64,000 nucleotides of DNA from Dipteronia dyeriana (GCA_032871835.1 CM065299.1:27111074-27175073); one strand, 5' to 3'. Counted from the first letter of the stretch, positions 24,255 through 36,435 are shown. The notes: a model not told the origin generated them from the letters alone. A program made the numbers and translations.

Positions 24255-25590
24255 TTAAATACTATGCATTGCATAGCTTGGGAAGCTCGGTTCCCTCTGG
24301 TTGGGAAAGTCGATATGCTCCATGTCCTGCTATCCCGACCACTTGGTATGGTCCTTCCCATTTGTCAACTAGCGAGCATGTGGACTTATCCTTTGTATTG
24401 AGCATTGAGCGTCACTCTCCTCAGGTCTCCAAGCTGGAACATTCTTATCTTGACATGCGAATTATAATACCTTGCTACCTCTATTGGTAGACTGCATTTC
24501 TCACCCTGGGCATATCTCTTCTCTCTTCCAACTTGTCCAAGTCTTGCTTTAACATCTCCATATTCCCTTCGGGATTGAAGAGCTGTACCCTAAGGGACTT
24601 GTGAATTATCTTAACTGGAATCACTGCTTCCATCCCGAATGCCAAGAGTAGGTTTTTTCCACTGTTGAAGTCCTTTTTGTAGTCTGATAAGCCCATAAGA
24701 CTTCATGTAATTTATCTGCCCAACTTCCTTTCCTTCCCTCCAACTTCGCCTTCAGAGTATGCTTGATTATTTTGTTCACTACCTCCGTTTGACCATTAGT
24801 CTGAGGGTGAGCTGATGTGACGTAATAGTTCTTTATCCTGAAGTCTTGACACATATTTTTGAAGTTGTCACTATCAAATTGAGTTCCATTGTCTATGATT
24901 ATAGTTTCGGGGATTCCGAACCGATAAATGATATTTTTCTTAACAAAATTGGTTGTGTTAGCCTCGGTGATATGTACTAGTGCTTCCGTTTCAACCCATT
25001 TCGTGAAGCAGTCGACGGTCACTATAACATGTTTTTCCCTTCCTTTAGTTACAGTTGGCATCTGACCAATAAGATCTATTCCCCACATGGAGAACGGTCA
25101 TGGCGATGTCAAATTTTTCAACTGCTCGGGTGGTCTTCGGATGTCATTGGCTACCTTTTAACAGCCAGCGCATTGATTTGCAACACCTTGTGCATCTTCA
25201 AACAGATTCGGCCAATAAAAACCTTGCCTGAGCGCTTTATGTGCCAAGCTTTTGCCACCCGAGTGGTTCCCGCAGACTCCTTTGTGGATGCTTTCAAATA
25301 TTTGCTTACCTCTAATCGGGTCCACACATTTCTGAAGGACTTTGGAGAACCCTTTTCTGTATAGCTCTTATTCTACTATCGAATATCTTGTGGCTCTATA
25401 TCTGAGACGTTTCGCTTCAACTGTCTCCGTCAGGAGCACCCCCTTCTCTAAATATTCTCTGATCGAGGCCATCCAGGTAGCTGGTTGCTCTTAAACTACT
25501 TCTACCTCTGGCGCTTCGGCTTGAATTTCATTCTCGATACTCGACCTTTACAGACGGACGATCGGGATCATTTTTGACCATACACTGGTG
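24255..25590 (-). pseudogene. Ty3/gypsy integrase (element 3)
   Basis: The catalytic core is 24621-25088: first Asp in the WGIDLIGQMP / TVDCFTKW region, second Asp in IIDNGTQFD, Glu in TNGQTEVVNKIIKHT. All three DDE residues are visible. Downstream, after a frame change, 24481-24696 and the stretch to about 24255 carry the C-terminal domain, ending in a G-A-Y-R-L-S-like segment and a NAMH-like terminus. The upstream zinc-binding region (25100-25590) is present only as fragments in different frames. Confidence 0.85.
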
Positions 25591-25607
25591 GCTGACACCA
25601 ATTTTGA

Positions 25608-26407
25608 CTACGCGTCCGCTTTCTCATTTTTCTCCCTCGGGATCTGGGTGATTCTGTATGTTTTGAACCTTTTGAGGAGTGTCTTGGTTATAGTTAAATA
25701 TACGGCCATGTTGTTGTCCTTGGCTTGATACTCATTCAGTACTTGATTGACTACCACCTGTGAATCACTAAATATTTCCAACTCATCCACTCTCAGTGCC
25801 GAGCACACCCTAAGGCCTGCCAAGAGCGTCTCATACTCTGCCATATTGTTAGTGGCTTTGAAGTCAAATCGCAATGCATATTCCACTTGGTCACCTTCTG
25901 GTGTGGATATAACTATACCTACCCCACTGACATACGTGTTTGACGATCCGTCTACATGTAATTTCCAAGCAAACAAGTCATTTTCTATTAACATCCTGAT
26001 CACCTCGTTGTTCGGCTTAGTGAACTCCATAACAGATCTGTTGCAACTTGACCCTTGATCGTCGCTCTTAGTGAGTAGACTATGTCAAACTCACTCAGTT
26101 CTACTGCCCACTTAGTCAGTCTTCTTGACACCTCAGGTTTTGATAACATCTGTTGCAAGGGACAATCAGTATATACCTCAATTATGTGAGCTTGAAAGTA
26201 TGGCCTCAGCTTTCTCACTGCTGTTACCATGGCCAAAGCCATTTGTTCAGCTGAAGAGTATCTTGTTTCCACAAGTAACAGAGCTTTACTGGTATAGTAT
26301 ACAGGTTTCTGCGTTCCCTCTTCCAATCTGAGCAGTACTGATATTGTCGTTACGTTTGTAACGGATAGGTAAAAATAGAGCACTTCCCCCTCAAGGGATT
26401 TAGACAA
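25608..26407 (-). pseudogene. Dual RNase H region (element 3)
   Basis: 26000-26407 is the degenerate native RNase H / connection: KPVYYTSKALL, ETRYSSAEQMALAMV, a Y-F-Q-A-H segment and DCPLQQML, ending ELSEFDIVYSLR. 25608-26030 is a second, archaeal-type RNase H: HVDGSSNTYVSGVGIVI (Asp), MAEYETLLAGLRV (Glu), IFSDSQVV (Asp), NEKADA (Asp). Possession of both is the hallmark of the Tat lineage. The two frames overlap in different phases, so there is a frameshift between them. Confidence 0.85.
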
Positions 26408-27643
26408 TATCAGAGCTTTTTTTTAAGTATTCTTTGATTTTTCTAAACTCTTGCTCGTATTCATCATTCCATTCTACCCCCCTTCCTTGCTTAATTGCCT
26501 TGAAGAATGGTATGCATTTGTTAGTTGATTTACTTATGAATCGACTCAGAGACTCTAGGCAACCCGTTAGTCTTTGGATTTCCTTCAATGTATTGGGAGA
26601 TCTCATTTCTTCCAAGTCTCTTATTTTTTCCGGGTTTACTTCGATCCCTCTTTGGTGAACTTGAAATCCTAGAAACCTACTTGATGGTTGGATGGTCTCC
26701 GGACGTTACACTTTTGGTTAGTATATCGTCCACGTATACCTCCATATTCTTGCCAATCTATCGAGCGAACATTTTATTCAAAAGCCTTTGGTAAGTCGCC
26801 CTAGCATTCCTTAATCCAAACGACATGATCTATAGCAATACAATCTCTAGTCAGTTGTAAATGAAGTTTTTTCCTCATCTGGTTTGAACATTCTGATCTG
26901 GTTGGAACCTGAATATACGTCCATAAAACTTAACAGTTCATGTCTAGCCGTTGCATCTACCAACTCGTCGATCTGAGGTAAGGGGAAGCTATCTTTCGGA
27001 CATGCTTTGTTCAAGTTGGTGAAATATACACACATTCTCCATGGCCATTCTTCTATTTTACCAGGACTACATTGACGACCCAATCGGGACATTTCACCTC
27101 CCGAATGGATCCTATAGCTAATAGCTAATCCATATCTTCCTTGATCGCCTTACTTCTTTCTGGGTTGAAGCGTCTCCTCTCTAGATGATTGGCTTCTGAT
27201 CGAGATTCATTACTAAGTAGTGTGAAATCATCCTTGGATCGATTCCTGGCATGTCTGTATGCTCCCAAGTGAACACATCCTTGTATTCTTTTAGGAGTTC
27301 GACCATCATGCTTTCATTGAGCTTCATCAGTTTTTACCCAAGCCTAACTGTCTTCTTCGGATCATCGATGCTTATGGCAACTTCCATGGTTGGTTCCTCT
27401 GGGCCTTTGTCATTTTCCTACACTACCTCTCTTAGGTCCAGGTCGAACCCGGTCGGGGTCTCAGCCTTTACCTCCGTTGGGTCTACTTTTAGGTCTACAT
27501 CTTTTTCAACAGCATCCACCTACATTACCCCCGACTCTACTTTTTCCTTGTATACGGCGAGATTCACTTTCCTGGCCCATTCATATGAGCTTTTCATAAT
27601 CCCTACACCAACTTCGGTCAAAAATTTCACCATGAGTGTATAG
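26408..27643 (-). pseudogene. Ty3/gypsy reverse transcriptase (element 3)
   Basis: Several frames. 26847-27092 has the palm: WRMCVYFTNLNKACPKDSFP, then SFMDVYSGSNQIRM (catalytic Asp in MDVYSG). The second palm motif YVDD is at 26725-26736 within GKNMEVYVDDILTKS. 26400-26615 holds the thumb (LTGCLESLSRFISKS). A stop and frameshifts separate these parts. The segment from about 27100 to 27640 corresponds to the N-terminal extension between protease and RT, with no clear motif. Confidence 0.85.
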
Positions 27644-27849
27644 GTTACAGTTACTGCTTTATTTTATTCAGGAAGGGTCGGCCTAGTAGAGCGTTAGATG
27701 GCCAATTCTCAACATTTACGACAACAAAATCCAGCAATACTGTCTTTGTACAAGGAAAGCTTCCAGCTTCCAGCTTCTACTGGTAGTTAGATAGTTCCCA
27801 ACGCCCTGACTTCAGTTCCTCCGAAACCCGTCCATGGGACCCTTAGTGG

Positions 27850-28000
27850 TTGGAGATCATTCCTCTATAGCCCGATCTGGTCAAACGCCTCTATGCTCAA
27901 AATGTCCGCCGAGCTACCATTGTCAATCAGGATTCATCTTACTTGTTTGTGCCCAATGCGAGGTGACACAACAATCGCGTTGTTTGGTCTGACCTCTGAC
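27850..28000 (-). pseudogene. Aspartic protease active site (element 3)
   Basis: The minus strand at about 27892-27930 encodes ILIDNGSSADIL, the usual D-x-G-S/T active site of Tat proteases with the catalytic Asp intact. Flanking frames are broken. In element 4 the same site has His in place of the Asp. Confidence 0.75.
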
Positions 28001-29472
28001 TCGTGTGCTTCTGCTTCAATGAAAGTTATTGGCCTCCATCCTTGTTTTACTTTTTTCCGATCGGGACCTAGATTATTCACCTCTATACTTCTTTGGTTGT
28101 TCATGGCTTTCCTAACTTCAGACATCCTTTCTCGACTACTGCTTCCGGTATAGGGGCCACCGAAAATGGTGTTGATTGCTCTGCTATCCAAGTCTTTCCT
28201 TAGGCTCCTATAACTCCTATCCTGATCCCCTACGTGGGTATCCTTTTGCCGATCCTCCCCTCCTCTGAGGATGACGTCAGTGAGATGACCTTCCCGGATC
28301 AGCTTCTCAATGTAATCCCTGAGTTGGTAATATTTGGAGGTTCCATTTTCTTGGTGGAATCGGCAGTACTTTGAAGTATCTCTCCTGGTGAAATTTGATT
28401 GCCACAAGGGTTTTTTATATAAGTTTTTATCTTCTATTATATTTAGTATTTCCTCCTGCTTGTTGGTTAACGGGGTATAGTTGGTGTATGGGCGCCTCGG
28501 ATTCCTCCCTGTTATATCCCCATCTTTTCACCCGACTTTTCCTTTTCCTCTGTTGCCTTTCGAGTCGTTCTTACCATTGTTTTTCGAACAACCCTCTTGG
28601 CTCTTTTAACTGCTGGTAGGACGACCCCCATGTATGAACTCTCCCCCGTGGGCAATTTGTTATTCTTCTGCCATAACATATCCCCCGACATAATCTACCA
28701 TGCTCGTATATGTGGTCTGTCCCCACTGTCTTATATTCAAGGTTAGGTGATTGTGATGCAGGCTGTTTATGAATACGGATATCACTGCATCATCGTTGGG
28801 ATCCTGAACTTTCGATACCTCCTGTGAAAACCTGGTTCAATAATCTTTTAGCTTTTCGTCTTTTCTTTACCTCTAGGTAGAAAGAGCTGACCCCGATTTC
28901 CTCCACTGGATATTTCCAGAAATTGACTGGTGATTTCTCGTGTCAATCCTTCGAAACCCTTGATAGACCCTGAATTTAACCCTCCGAACCACCTAGATCC
29001 CTAATCTCCCAATTTCTGAGGGAACATACGACACATGAGGGCATCATCATAATCGTACTAAGCCATGACGCTCTGGCATCTTCTAATATGTTCTTGTGGG
29101 TCGATATTGGCTTTGAATTGCTCCACATGTGGCATCCGGAATTTAGTTGAAAAACGAGCCTGCCTTATGGTATCAGCAAACGGACTCCCAAAATTCCCGA
29201 CCAGGGGGTTTTCTTGACTTTGCTTCTTCTTAAAGGCTTCTATCCTTCTAAGAAAAACTCCACGCTTTCTTTCTGGTTCGCCATGCCTATCTAACCTTAG
29301 GTGGATTGCGAGCCCATACGGGTCCATTCACCATCGGGGGGCGCATTCGTCTTCACTTAAATCCGATCGTGGCTTCTTTCCCCATCCATCATACCTATCT
29401 TCTTAATCATAGTATTGTCCTGTATCGTTGTACCTCGCGGTATCCTCGCGTGAGCCTGATCCCTCACGTTCC
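27934..29472 (-). pseudogene. Ty3/gypsy gag, 5'-truncated (element 3)
   Basis: 29058-29327 includes GSPFADTIRQARF then FRMPHVEQFKANIDPQEH, matching gag of element 4 at 37180-37290. 27934-28407 is the gag C-terminus: KYCRFHQENGTSKYYQLRDY, a zinc-knuckle-like segment in which expected His/Cys positions are altered, then IFGGPYTGSSSRERM and the junction to protease. Between them (28410-29050) only broken frames remain. The gag start is lost at the copia LTR at 29473. Confidence 0.78.
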
Positions 29473-31357
29473 TGTAGGGAAAATCCGCACAACGGAAGCG
29501 TGAAAAAATAGGATTAGGGTTTGATATATTTTTTTAAAAATTTCCTTTACAATAACAAGAACCTTAACCCTAGATTAATTTATGTTTATAAAAAGTGTTG
29601 TGCCTTTTTCTCATGATGATTGAACTAGTGCCGAATTGAATCTGTAAGATCTTCCAATCCAATCACGAACGTGAATCAACTAGGAGTGTGGGCTCCCTTT
29701 CTTTAAATTGTATACCTGAGGATGGAAACAAAACAAAAAAATTCTTTGTTAGTCACAATAATCCTTCAAGAAGAAAACAAAGAACGTTAGGTCACTCGTG
29801 AATTATCAATCAATTTGATTGAAACTTGCGTGAACCTAGATTCTATGTTGTGCACAAAAACCTTTTAATGTGAAGGCTACTAGTGCACTATCGAATACAA
29901 AACTTTCTTTCTTTCTTTTCTTCTATGCCAAATTTCTCACACACCAATCTTTTGAGTTGGAAGAATTTATCTAGAGCAAGAGCCAAATTCTCTACACTCA
30001 AAATTCCCCTTTGGTAGAAATTTTCTCTAAGAAATATACCTTGGCCGAATTCTACTCTAAGAATTCTTGCTTGGCCAATTTTTTCTCTTTTGAAAACAAC
30101 CTTAGCTTGGCCAAAATTTTCAAGAAGAAAAATTTCATTAGGTTGGCCGAAATATACAACCTATATTTATAGGTTCACAAATCCTCTCCTAAAGAGGATT
30201 TACTTGTATTTTGTTTAAGAGACGAAATCTTCTCCTAAGAAAGATTTACTTGGTGGGCAAGAATCCTATCCTTAGGTGGATTTACTTGGTGACCAAGAAT
30301 CCTTTTCCAAAAAGAATTCTTTTCAAAAAGAATTATTTCCTACACCAAGACTCCTAATCCAACTCAAATAGTGTATTTGTAACCATATTAAAGACTTTCT
30401 AATTTAAATAGATAAATAATTCATTTTATTTCTACTTATCAAATATAGTCTTTAATATTAATTATACTACCAACAATAATATAATACTACGAGACCATCT
30501 CCTACTAGGAAAAAGATTTTAACTTTTAATTAAATAATTAATTAATTAATTAATTTCCATTTAATTAAATAATAAAATAAAATAACAATATATTGAGCTA
30601 TTTTATATAGCCTTGCCACCCAACACATATACATGGCCCAATATATTATTTTTCTTATTTTATTAAATCCATTGGACCTTAATAAAAAGTCCACATGTGA
30701 ACTAGACTCATTCTTACAAAACAAACAAGTCCACATGCCTTAATACAATTCTAGATAGACCACTAAATTGATTCAGTAGAATATATCAAGTGATCCATAC
30801 AATTTCGTGTGGATTAGGGATCTTTGCAGGCTATCTAAATTTAAACTTCAATAGACACAACCCAGTCACAATCAACAAAATGATTCACTTAGGTTCGATC
30901 TATTAATTTTAGTTCATTCCACTAAAGAACTAAAATTGAACTCTTAAATAAAGATGGAATAAGTTAATATTTCTCATTCATACCCTAAACAATCTTAATG
31001 GAGAAACTTTATCCTCGTGAAGAATACCAGTAATCGTCAAGAGCTCATAGACCACCTATGGCTCTCCAAGTTACCATATTTACTCATATAACCACATTTT
31101 AAACTTGGATATTTTGACTTGTCCAAAAGCCATGTTTCAATAGACACTATTGAAAACTTAACGTTAAGATTTAATATCCAATACCTCAAAACATCCATAT
31201 GATGATATTCTACTCTCATTTAATAAATGGAGCCACGATGTCCATATCTATAAAGGAAGTCCTCTATCGATTAACAAATGAATACCACCAAACTATCGAG
31301 GATAGACTATGCTATATAATCGTACTCATTGATAGCTCAAATGATAACACTTGCAAC
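29473..31357 (-). repeat. Copia LTR d, left part
   Basis: Begins TGTAGGGAAAATCCGC and is collinear with LTRs at 3537, 10832 and 13553, most like the older one at 13553. No PBS or leader precedes it, so it is a solo LTR or the 3' LTR of a lost element inserted in gag of element 3. It continues at 35095 after an inserted element. Confidence 0.85.
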
Positions 31358-31802
31358 TGATTAGTACTGAAAAGTGTATGTTTACTAAGGGATAATATCA
31401 TCATTTTACACTTCCAATATGATTAATTCCCCAATTTAGACATAATTTTGTTCGTTCGCTTAAATAAATGTGTTGTGTAGTAATCAGTGTATTTTTCTTT
31501 ATATTTCAGAGGTAATTCGATCAGTTCAGAATCATGGAGAATTCAGATGGCAAAACAAACATCGTTTTCAAGTTTAGAACGTCTAAAAACCTTAGGAAGA
31601 CCACGAAGGGCATTTTCATAATTTTGACTATTCACTATTCACAGTTGACTTTCACTGTTCACAGTTAACCTTCACTGTTTACTCACGGATACATTAATGT
31701 TCACTATTCACTTCACGGATGGGTTACTGTTCACTGTTATTGTTCATTGATGACATGACTAAATCTGGACGCTCCATTCTAAATTCATCTGATGGTCAAT
31801 TC
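31358..31802 (+). repeat. 5' LTR remnant of the non-autonomous LTR element
   Basis: Matches 33880-34310 closely, then diverges abruptly after GATGGTCAAT. The rest of the LTR, including TATA box, R/U5 and PBS, is missing here. It contains degenerate TTCACTGTTCAC repeats. Confidence 0.82.
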
Positions 31803-32188
31803 GCAGGATTAATTTCTAGGTTCAATTTTTGCTTGGTGTGTTTTGCTATATAACCCCGGTTAAGTGGCGGATAACGGTACTCTGTGAAAATTCAAGTCGG
31901 TTTAATTCAGTTTCCCAAATAATTGATCCCCAAAATAAGGTATGGATGAAATTTTCATAAATCTGCGAAAACATTTTCCATCGTTGCCCCAAAATACTCT
32001 GAAAAAGAGTTACAAAGCACGTTCCGAAAGATTACGCTTCTGATGATAAACAACATTCCTGTTGAAATTCGCTGGTTGATCGAAGCTAATGTACGTCTAG
32101 CAAGTGAGTCTGATGATTCATTTATATCTTACATGTCTGGTTTTGGATGAAGTAACCTTACAAAAAAATGAAGAGCTAAGAAGTTACC

Positions 32189-32485
32189 TTGTCACAAATG
32201 TGCACGTACAACTTGCAACACACGTTGTCGTTCTTTAGGAATGGTGTCTATAATCGAGAAGATAAAATTTTATTCATTAGGCATGGTTTACGTAGGGATT
32301 CATTGGATAATATCCTAACGACTCTTAATGCACATCCTAGTGGATATGTGCAAATGGCAATTGACCGATTATGGCCACAATTTCAAAAAGAACATGCACA
32401 ATATAGTCTTGCGAATATGACTTTAAAAGATCCTATTTGCCAATTTATAAGAAAATTAGATGGGAAGCATATCCCCGACCCATAG
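32189..32485 (+). CDS. Unrecognised 98-residue reading frame inside the non-autonomous LTR element
   Basis: I do not recognise it. The peptide is hydrophilic and of ordinary composition, not low-complexity, with segments RRDSLDNILTTL and MAIDRLWPQF; the N-terminal part LSQMCTYNLQHT could be preceded by upstream coding sequence in another phase (31980-32180). It could be a degraded gag piece or a captured host fragment. No motif supports a function, and it may be a pseudogene. Confidence 0.3.
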   Translation: MSQMCTYNLQHTLSFFRNGVYNREDKILFIRHGLRRDSLDNILTTLNAHPSGYVQMAIDRLWPQFQKEHAQYSLANMTLKDPICQFIRKLDGKHIPDP

Positions 32486-33379
32486 TGGGCGTTGAAGCCG
32501 TTTCTGGACCTAAAACCAGAGGAAGATGTGAGCCATAATCACAGCTACCAGTAAATATCATTTTGTTTTTATTATCTTTTTCCTTCCGCATTTTATGTCT
32601 TTTGTAATTATTGTTGTTTACTTTTGATTTTTGAAGAGAACAAGTAATGTAGAATTGATCTGAATCTCAGTTTGTGATTGTCCCATGGTTGTTATGCATT
32701 TTATTTTTCTATATTTTGTATTTCTTTTGTTGTTTTGCAGGATTTTATTGTCTTTCAAGTTGTTCCGGTGATATCTTCTAAACCTTACCTCTTTCTAATG
32801 ACATTGGGGATAGTGTCTCGTTCTGGTTGGGGGGAGGGGATAGTTGATTCAATAACTTTTGTTTTTCAAAAAAAAAAAAACTAACTTCAGACCATTTTTT
32901 TTTGTAAAGATGTCCGAGTAAAGAGATCTTTTAAATACTTCTGAGACGCATCTTTGTAGTTCAAATGCATTTTTTTCCTCTCTTTGACTATTCAAATTTA
33001 TAAACTCTCCATTGTGATATCATTGACTAATCCTTTTGTTCATTAAGTCATCTTGAGAAATGTTTCGAATTATTCTGGACACACACGCACATTGACACGT
33101 GATTATGTGCAGTAAGTTGAGATTTTGTGATATTGAGTTCTGAAACATCATTCAAGGGTAACAACCGAAGGCAGTGGTCTTGTTTAAAAATTTATATAGT
33201 AACAATAATAATAATAATTTTGTGTGTTGTGACCAAAACTCTTACTTAGTAGCCGGGTCTCATGCCTCAGTAAGCATAGAGTGTTCATGCAAAACGGTGG
33301 AGTCTGGATAAGAATAAAGTGCAGTTCCGTAACCTCTTTAACTTGAGCTATTAAGTCTGAGGGGTGCTTTAACACCTAA

Positions 33380-33590
33380 TGCCGTAAGACCAACTGGTTT
33401 GGGAGTCATTGACCCAAAGCTCGTTACACGGGTTAAAGAGAAAGCTTAAGGGAATTGTACTAAAAAAAAACATCTGCAGTCCGAGTAATTAAGCCCGTAA
33501 GAGTGTTTTAACACTTAATGCCCTAAAGTCAACTGGTTTGGGAGTCATTGGCCTAAAGCTCGCTACATAAATTAAAGATGGAATGTTTGT
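33380..33590 (+). repeat. Imperfect two-unit direct repeat upstream of the 3' LTR
   Basis: The motif CAACTGGTTTGGGAGTCATT with following AAAGCTCGYTACAY occurs at about 33390 and 33530, each preceded by a TTTAACACYTAATGCC block. Non-coding; similar repeats before the PPT are seen in large plant gypsy elements. Confidence 0.7.
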
Positions 33591-33879
33591 TTTCAATTTT
33601 GTTATATTAAAAAAAAAAATTGTTGCCTAAGAAAAAAGCCCTGGTGAGATTTCGGAATGAAAATATTGTTTAATTTCAATTGAATCTCATAGTTATCGTG
33701 TTGATCTTTATTGAGCACAAGAAAGTTTGATTGATAACTCAATTGATGATTGGTTGTCAAAGGGTGAGAAAAGAGGTATGAGAGAGTTTGTCTATTTGGT
33801 AGTTTAGAGATTTGAATTTGAGTTTTTTACTGTTTTCGCTTTAATTGCTAGGGACTGGCAATAAGCTGGTTGGGGGGTG

Positions 33880-35094
33880 TGATTAACACTGAAAAGTGTA
33901 TGTTTACTAAGGGGTAATATCATCATTTTACACTTCCAATATGATTAATTCCCCAATTTAGACATAATTTCGTTCGTTCGCTTAAATAAATGTGTTGTGT
34001 AGTAATCAGTGTATTTTTCTTTGTATTTCAGAGGTAATTCGATCAATTCAGAATCATGGAGAAGTCAGATGGCAAAACAAACATCGTTTTCAAGTTTAGA
34101 ACGTCTAAAAACCTTAGAAAGACCACGAAGGGCATTTTCATAATTTTGACTATTCACTGTTCACAGTTGACTTTCACTGTTTACAGTTGACCTTCACTGT
34201 TCACTCACGGATGCGTTACTGTTCACTATTCACTTTACGGATGGGTTACTGTTCACTGATGAAGTGGCTAAATCTGGACGCTTCATTCTAAATTCATCCG
34301 ATGGTCAATTTTTATCCGTATTCTGTATAAATAGGGGGTCTTTCCCTTTTAGTTTTCATGTTCTGAATCCAAATCTGTTATTATATTTGTAAAATTCTCT
34401 CTTTTTTGTTCTCAAATTCTCAGTTTAAATAAAATAGTTATTTTCTAGTTAAATTATGTCCGGCTAATTTTATATAGCTAGGGCCAAAGATGATACTGTT
34501 GGTATGGAAAATATGATCCAATTTTGGTAAGTTTATTATTTTTATACTTTCTCCCCTCTGATCTTTGTGAAGTTTTTGACTCACTGTAGATAGACATATA
34601 TTGTCTAGCACAGTGAGTACTTTTACCTATATTTATCATAGAGTGGGTTCTCCCCTTTGATCTTTGTGGAGTTTTTGACTCACTGTAGACAGACAGATAT
34701 TGTCAAGCACAGTGAGTACTTTTACCCATATTTATCAGAGAGTGGTTTATCCCCTCTAATCTTTGTGGAGTTTTGACTCACTGTAGACAGACAAATATTG
34801 TATAGCACAGTGAGTACTTTTACCCATATCTATTAGAGAGTGGTTAGTGGAGTGGAATACCATCACATTAATCTTGACTAAATATTAATAATTTGATCAT
34901 ATTCGAATTACCAACAGTGAATCCCTTAGTCCCAGTTTTAATGTTAATTGATTTACAATTTATAACAAGCTTAGTAATTAATTCTACAAGGGCAAGTGAA
35001 CAACCTCCCCGTGGTTCGACCCGGTCTTACCGGTTAATTTATTACTTTGACACTCTTATTCTTGAGAGTATGAATACTTCCTTAGGACGTGTCA
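33880..35094 (+). repeat. 3' LTR of the non-autonomous LTR element
   Basis: About 1.2 kb. It contains a TATA-like CTGTATAAATAGGGG at 34327-34341, then a leader-like part with three tandem 98-99 bp repeats (34549-34844), and ends with a GTGGTTCGACCC-containing segment and GTGTCA. Confidence 0.82.
34549..34844 (+). repeat. Three tandem ~99-bp repeats, each with a hairpin
   Basis: Units start at 34549, 34648 and 34747. Each contains ACTCACTGT followed about 22 bases later by its reverse complement ACAGTGAGT (34579-34618, 34678-34717, 34776-34815), so the transcript could form three 9-bp stems in a row. In units 1 and 2 a further inner GACA/TGTC pair could extend the stem. Confidence 0.88.
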
Positions 35095-35489
35095 ACAACT
35101 ATAATTCCATCATTTATCTTAGGATTGAGATAGACTCTCCGATTGTCTTCAAGTGAAAACTTTTATCCATTGACAGTTCTAGATAAAGTATTTCACTGTG
35201 ATCCAATTCAGTGCACCCAGTGCACTAGATTCTTTTGCCCAAAGACACCACACTTTGATGATTTTAGATCATCATAACACATTTGATCCCACTCAAATGC
35301 TAGCAAAAGAATCTACAACTTTAACAAGACAAAGACGCCCAACCTTTATCTTAAGTTGTGAATATTATTCAAGACTAACTAAAGAATTGTGTCTACCTCA
35401 TACATATCTAGATGTATAAACAATTCTTCTTTTCTCATAGTCTATTGATCTTATGATTATTTACTTTTGAAAATTATAATAATTAAACT
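35095..35489 (-). repeat. Copia LTR d, right part, truncated
   Basis: Resumes the LTR at the point interrupted at 31357 and runs to AATTAAACTATA, about 100 bp short of the normal LTR end. Immediately after comes DNA matching the AT-rich repeat (compare 48640-48675), so the end was lost by a deletion at a short TATA match. Confidence 0.82.
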
Positions 35490-35542
35490 ATATATACATA
35501 TATAATATTATAATCTAGTATATATATATATTATAACATATA

Positions 35543-36434
35543 TGTCGTATATAAATTTTATTAGACGTACACGTCGTTGACAAAGAGGATAGGATTGCCA
35601 GGTGGACATCCGAATAAGCATTCAAAAAGTATCTTGCAAGACATCACCAAAGAAGAGAAGCCCGAGTAAACAAGTATTGAACAAAACTTACTCAGGGTCA
35701 ACTGACGTCATATACTACTCGGGGTCAGTTAGCGATGCTCGAGGTTAGCTGATGACGTGTTCTACTCCGAATCAGATGATGTCATTCGGGACCAGCTAAT
35801 ATCATGTTCTACTCGGGAGAAACATGAAGACAACCGAATAAAGAAGCCCAGCTCGTAACTCACACGAGTCAAGAGTCGTTAAAATACGCGAAGATATCCA
35901 CATCAAATAAATGTTCCAAGAAGAATAGAATACCAAACAGAAAGGGTTCCAAATCAGGCAACAATTTTATTTCGTCAAAAAGACTACGCCTTGATAAGGA
36001 AATAAGTCCTAACTGGAATATATCACTAGAGTCCCATTCGATCTATATACAAGTCTCCGAAATAGGAAAGAAGACGAACTACTTCGAACAAGTAACCAAT
36101 CATAATTAAATACAAAGATCTTTTGTTACTTATACAAAGAAGATTAAGGTTCTATGAACATATAAATAGACCCATAATCTCGTCACAAAAGACATATAGA
36201 AAACATAAAGAAAAATACAAAGAGAAATAGAGAGATCGAGAGTTGTAAATCTTTTCAATAGTGGATTTTGGCTCGGTTGATTATTCAGCCACCCGTGGAT
36301 GTTCCTCCGGCCATCAAAGTTTTATCAAGTAAAACTTGCGTCCGATTACTTTCTCCTTCTCTTTCTCTTTGAAATCACAGCTAAAATCCAATCTTGTTGA
36401 CTTTTTCCCATACATCCAGAAATCGACGTCAACA
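35543..36434 (+). repeat. 5' LTR of Tat element 4
   Basis: TGTCGTATATAA...GACGTCAACA, 892 bp. Includes degenerate roughly 30-bp repeats built around TACTCGGG and TGATGACGTGTTC (about 35690-35815). Contains 218 bases (36049-36266) missing from the 3' LTR. The 36165-36240 stretch (TATAAATAGACCC, then an A-rich leader) looks like the promoter and transcript start. Confidence 0.92.
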
Positions 36435-36435
36435 A

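Larger units (their letters stand above)
16352..29472 (-). mobile_element. Ty3/gypsy Tat-lineage element 3 with antisense extra ORF, 5'-truncated
   Basis: Reading leftward: gag (from about 29470), protease, RT, RNase H with a second archaeal-type RNase H, integrase (to about 24255), a spacer holding an LTR-like insertion, an additional ORF on the plus strand (17473-21139), PPT and 3' LTR (16352-17066). The order RT-RH-INT and the dual RNase H define Ty3/gypsy of the Tat group, as does an extra ORF after the integrase in antisense. The 5' LTR and gag start are missing; they end at the copia LTR at 29473. Many stops and frameshifts are present. Confidence 0.85.
31358..35094 (+). mobile_element. 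Deleted non-autonomous LTR retrotransposon inside copia LTR d
   Basis: Flanked by GCAAC (31353-31357) and ACAAC (35095-35099), a 5-bp target duplication with one change; removing the element rejoins the copia LTR smoothly. Both ends start TGATTARYACTGAAAAGTG (31358 and 33880). The 3' LTR is complete (33880-35094, ends GTGTCA); only the first 445 bases of the 5' LTR remain and no PBS is found. The PPT (GGTTGGGGGG, 33868-33877) lies just before the 3' LTR, giving plus orientation. The internal part has no gag-pol domains. A Ty3/gypsy origin is likely from the LTR style, not proven. Confidence 0.78.
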
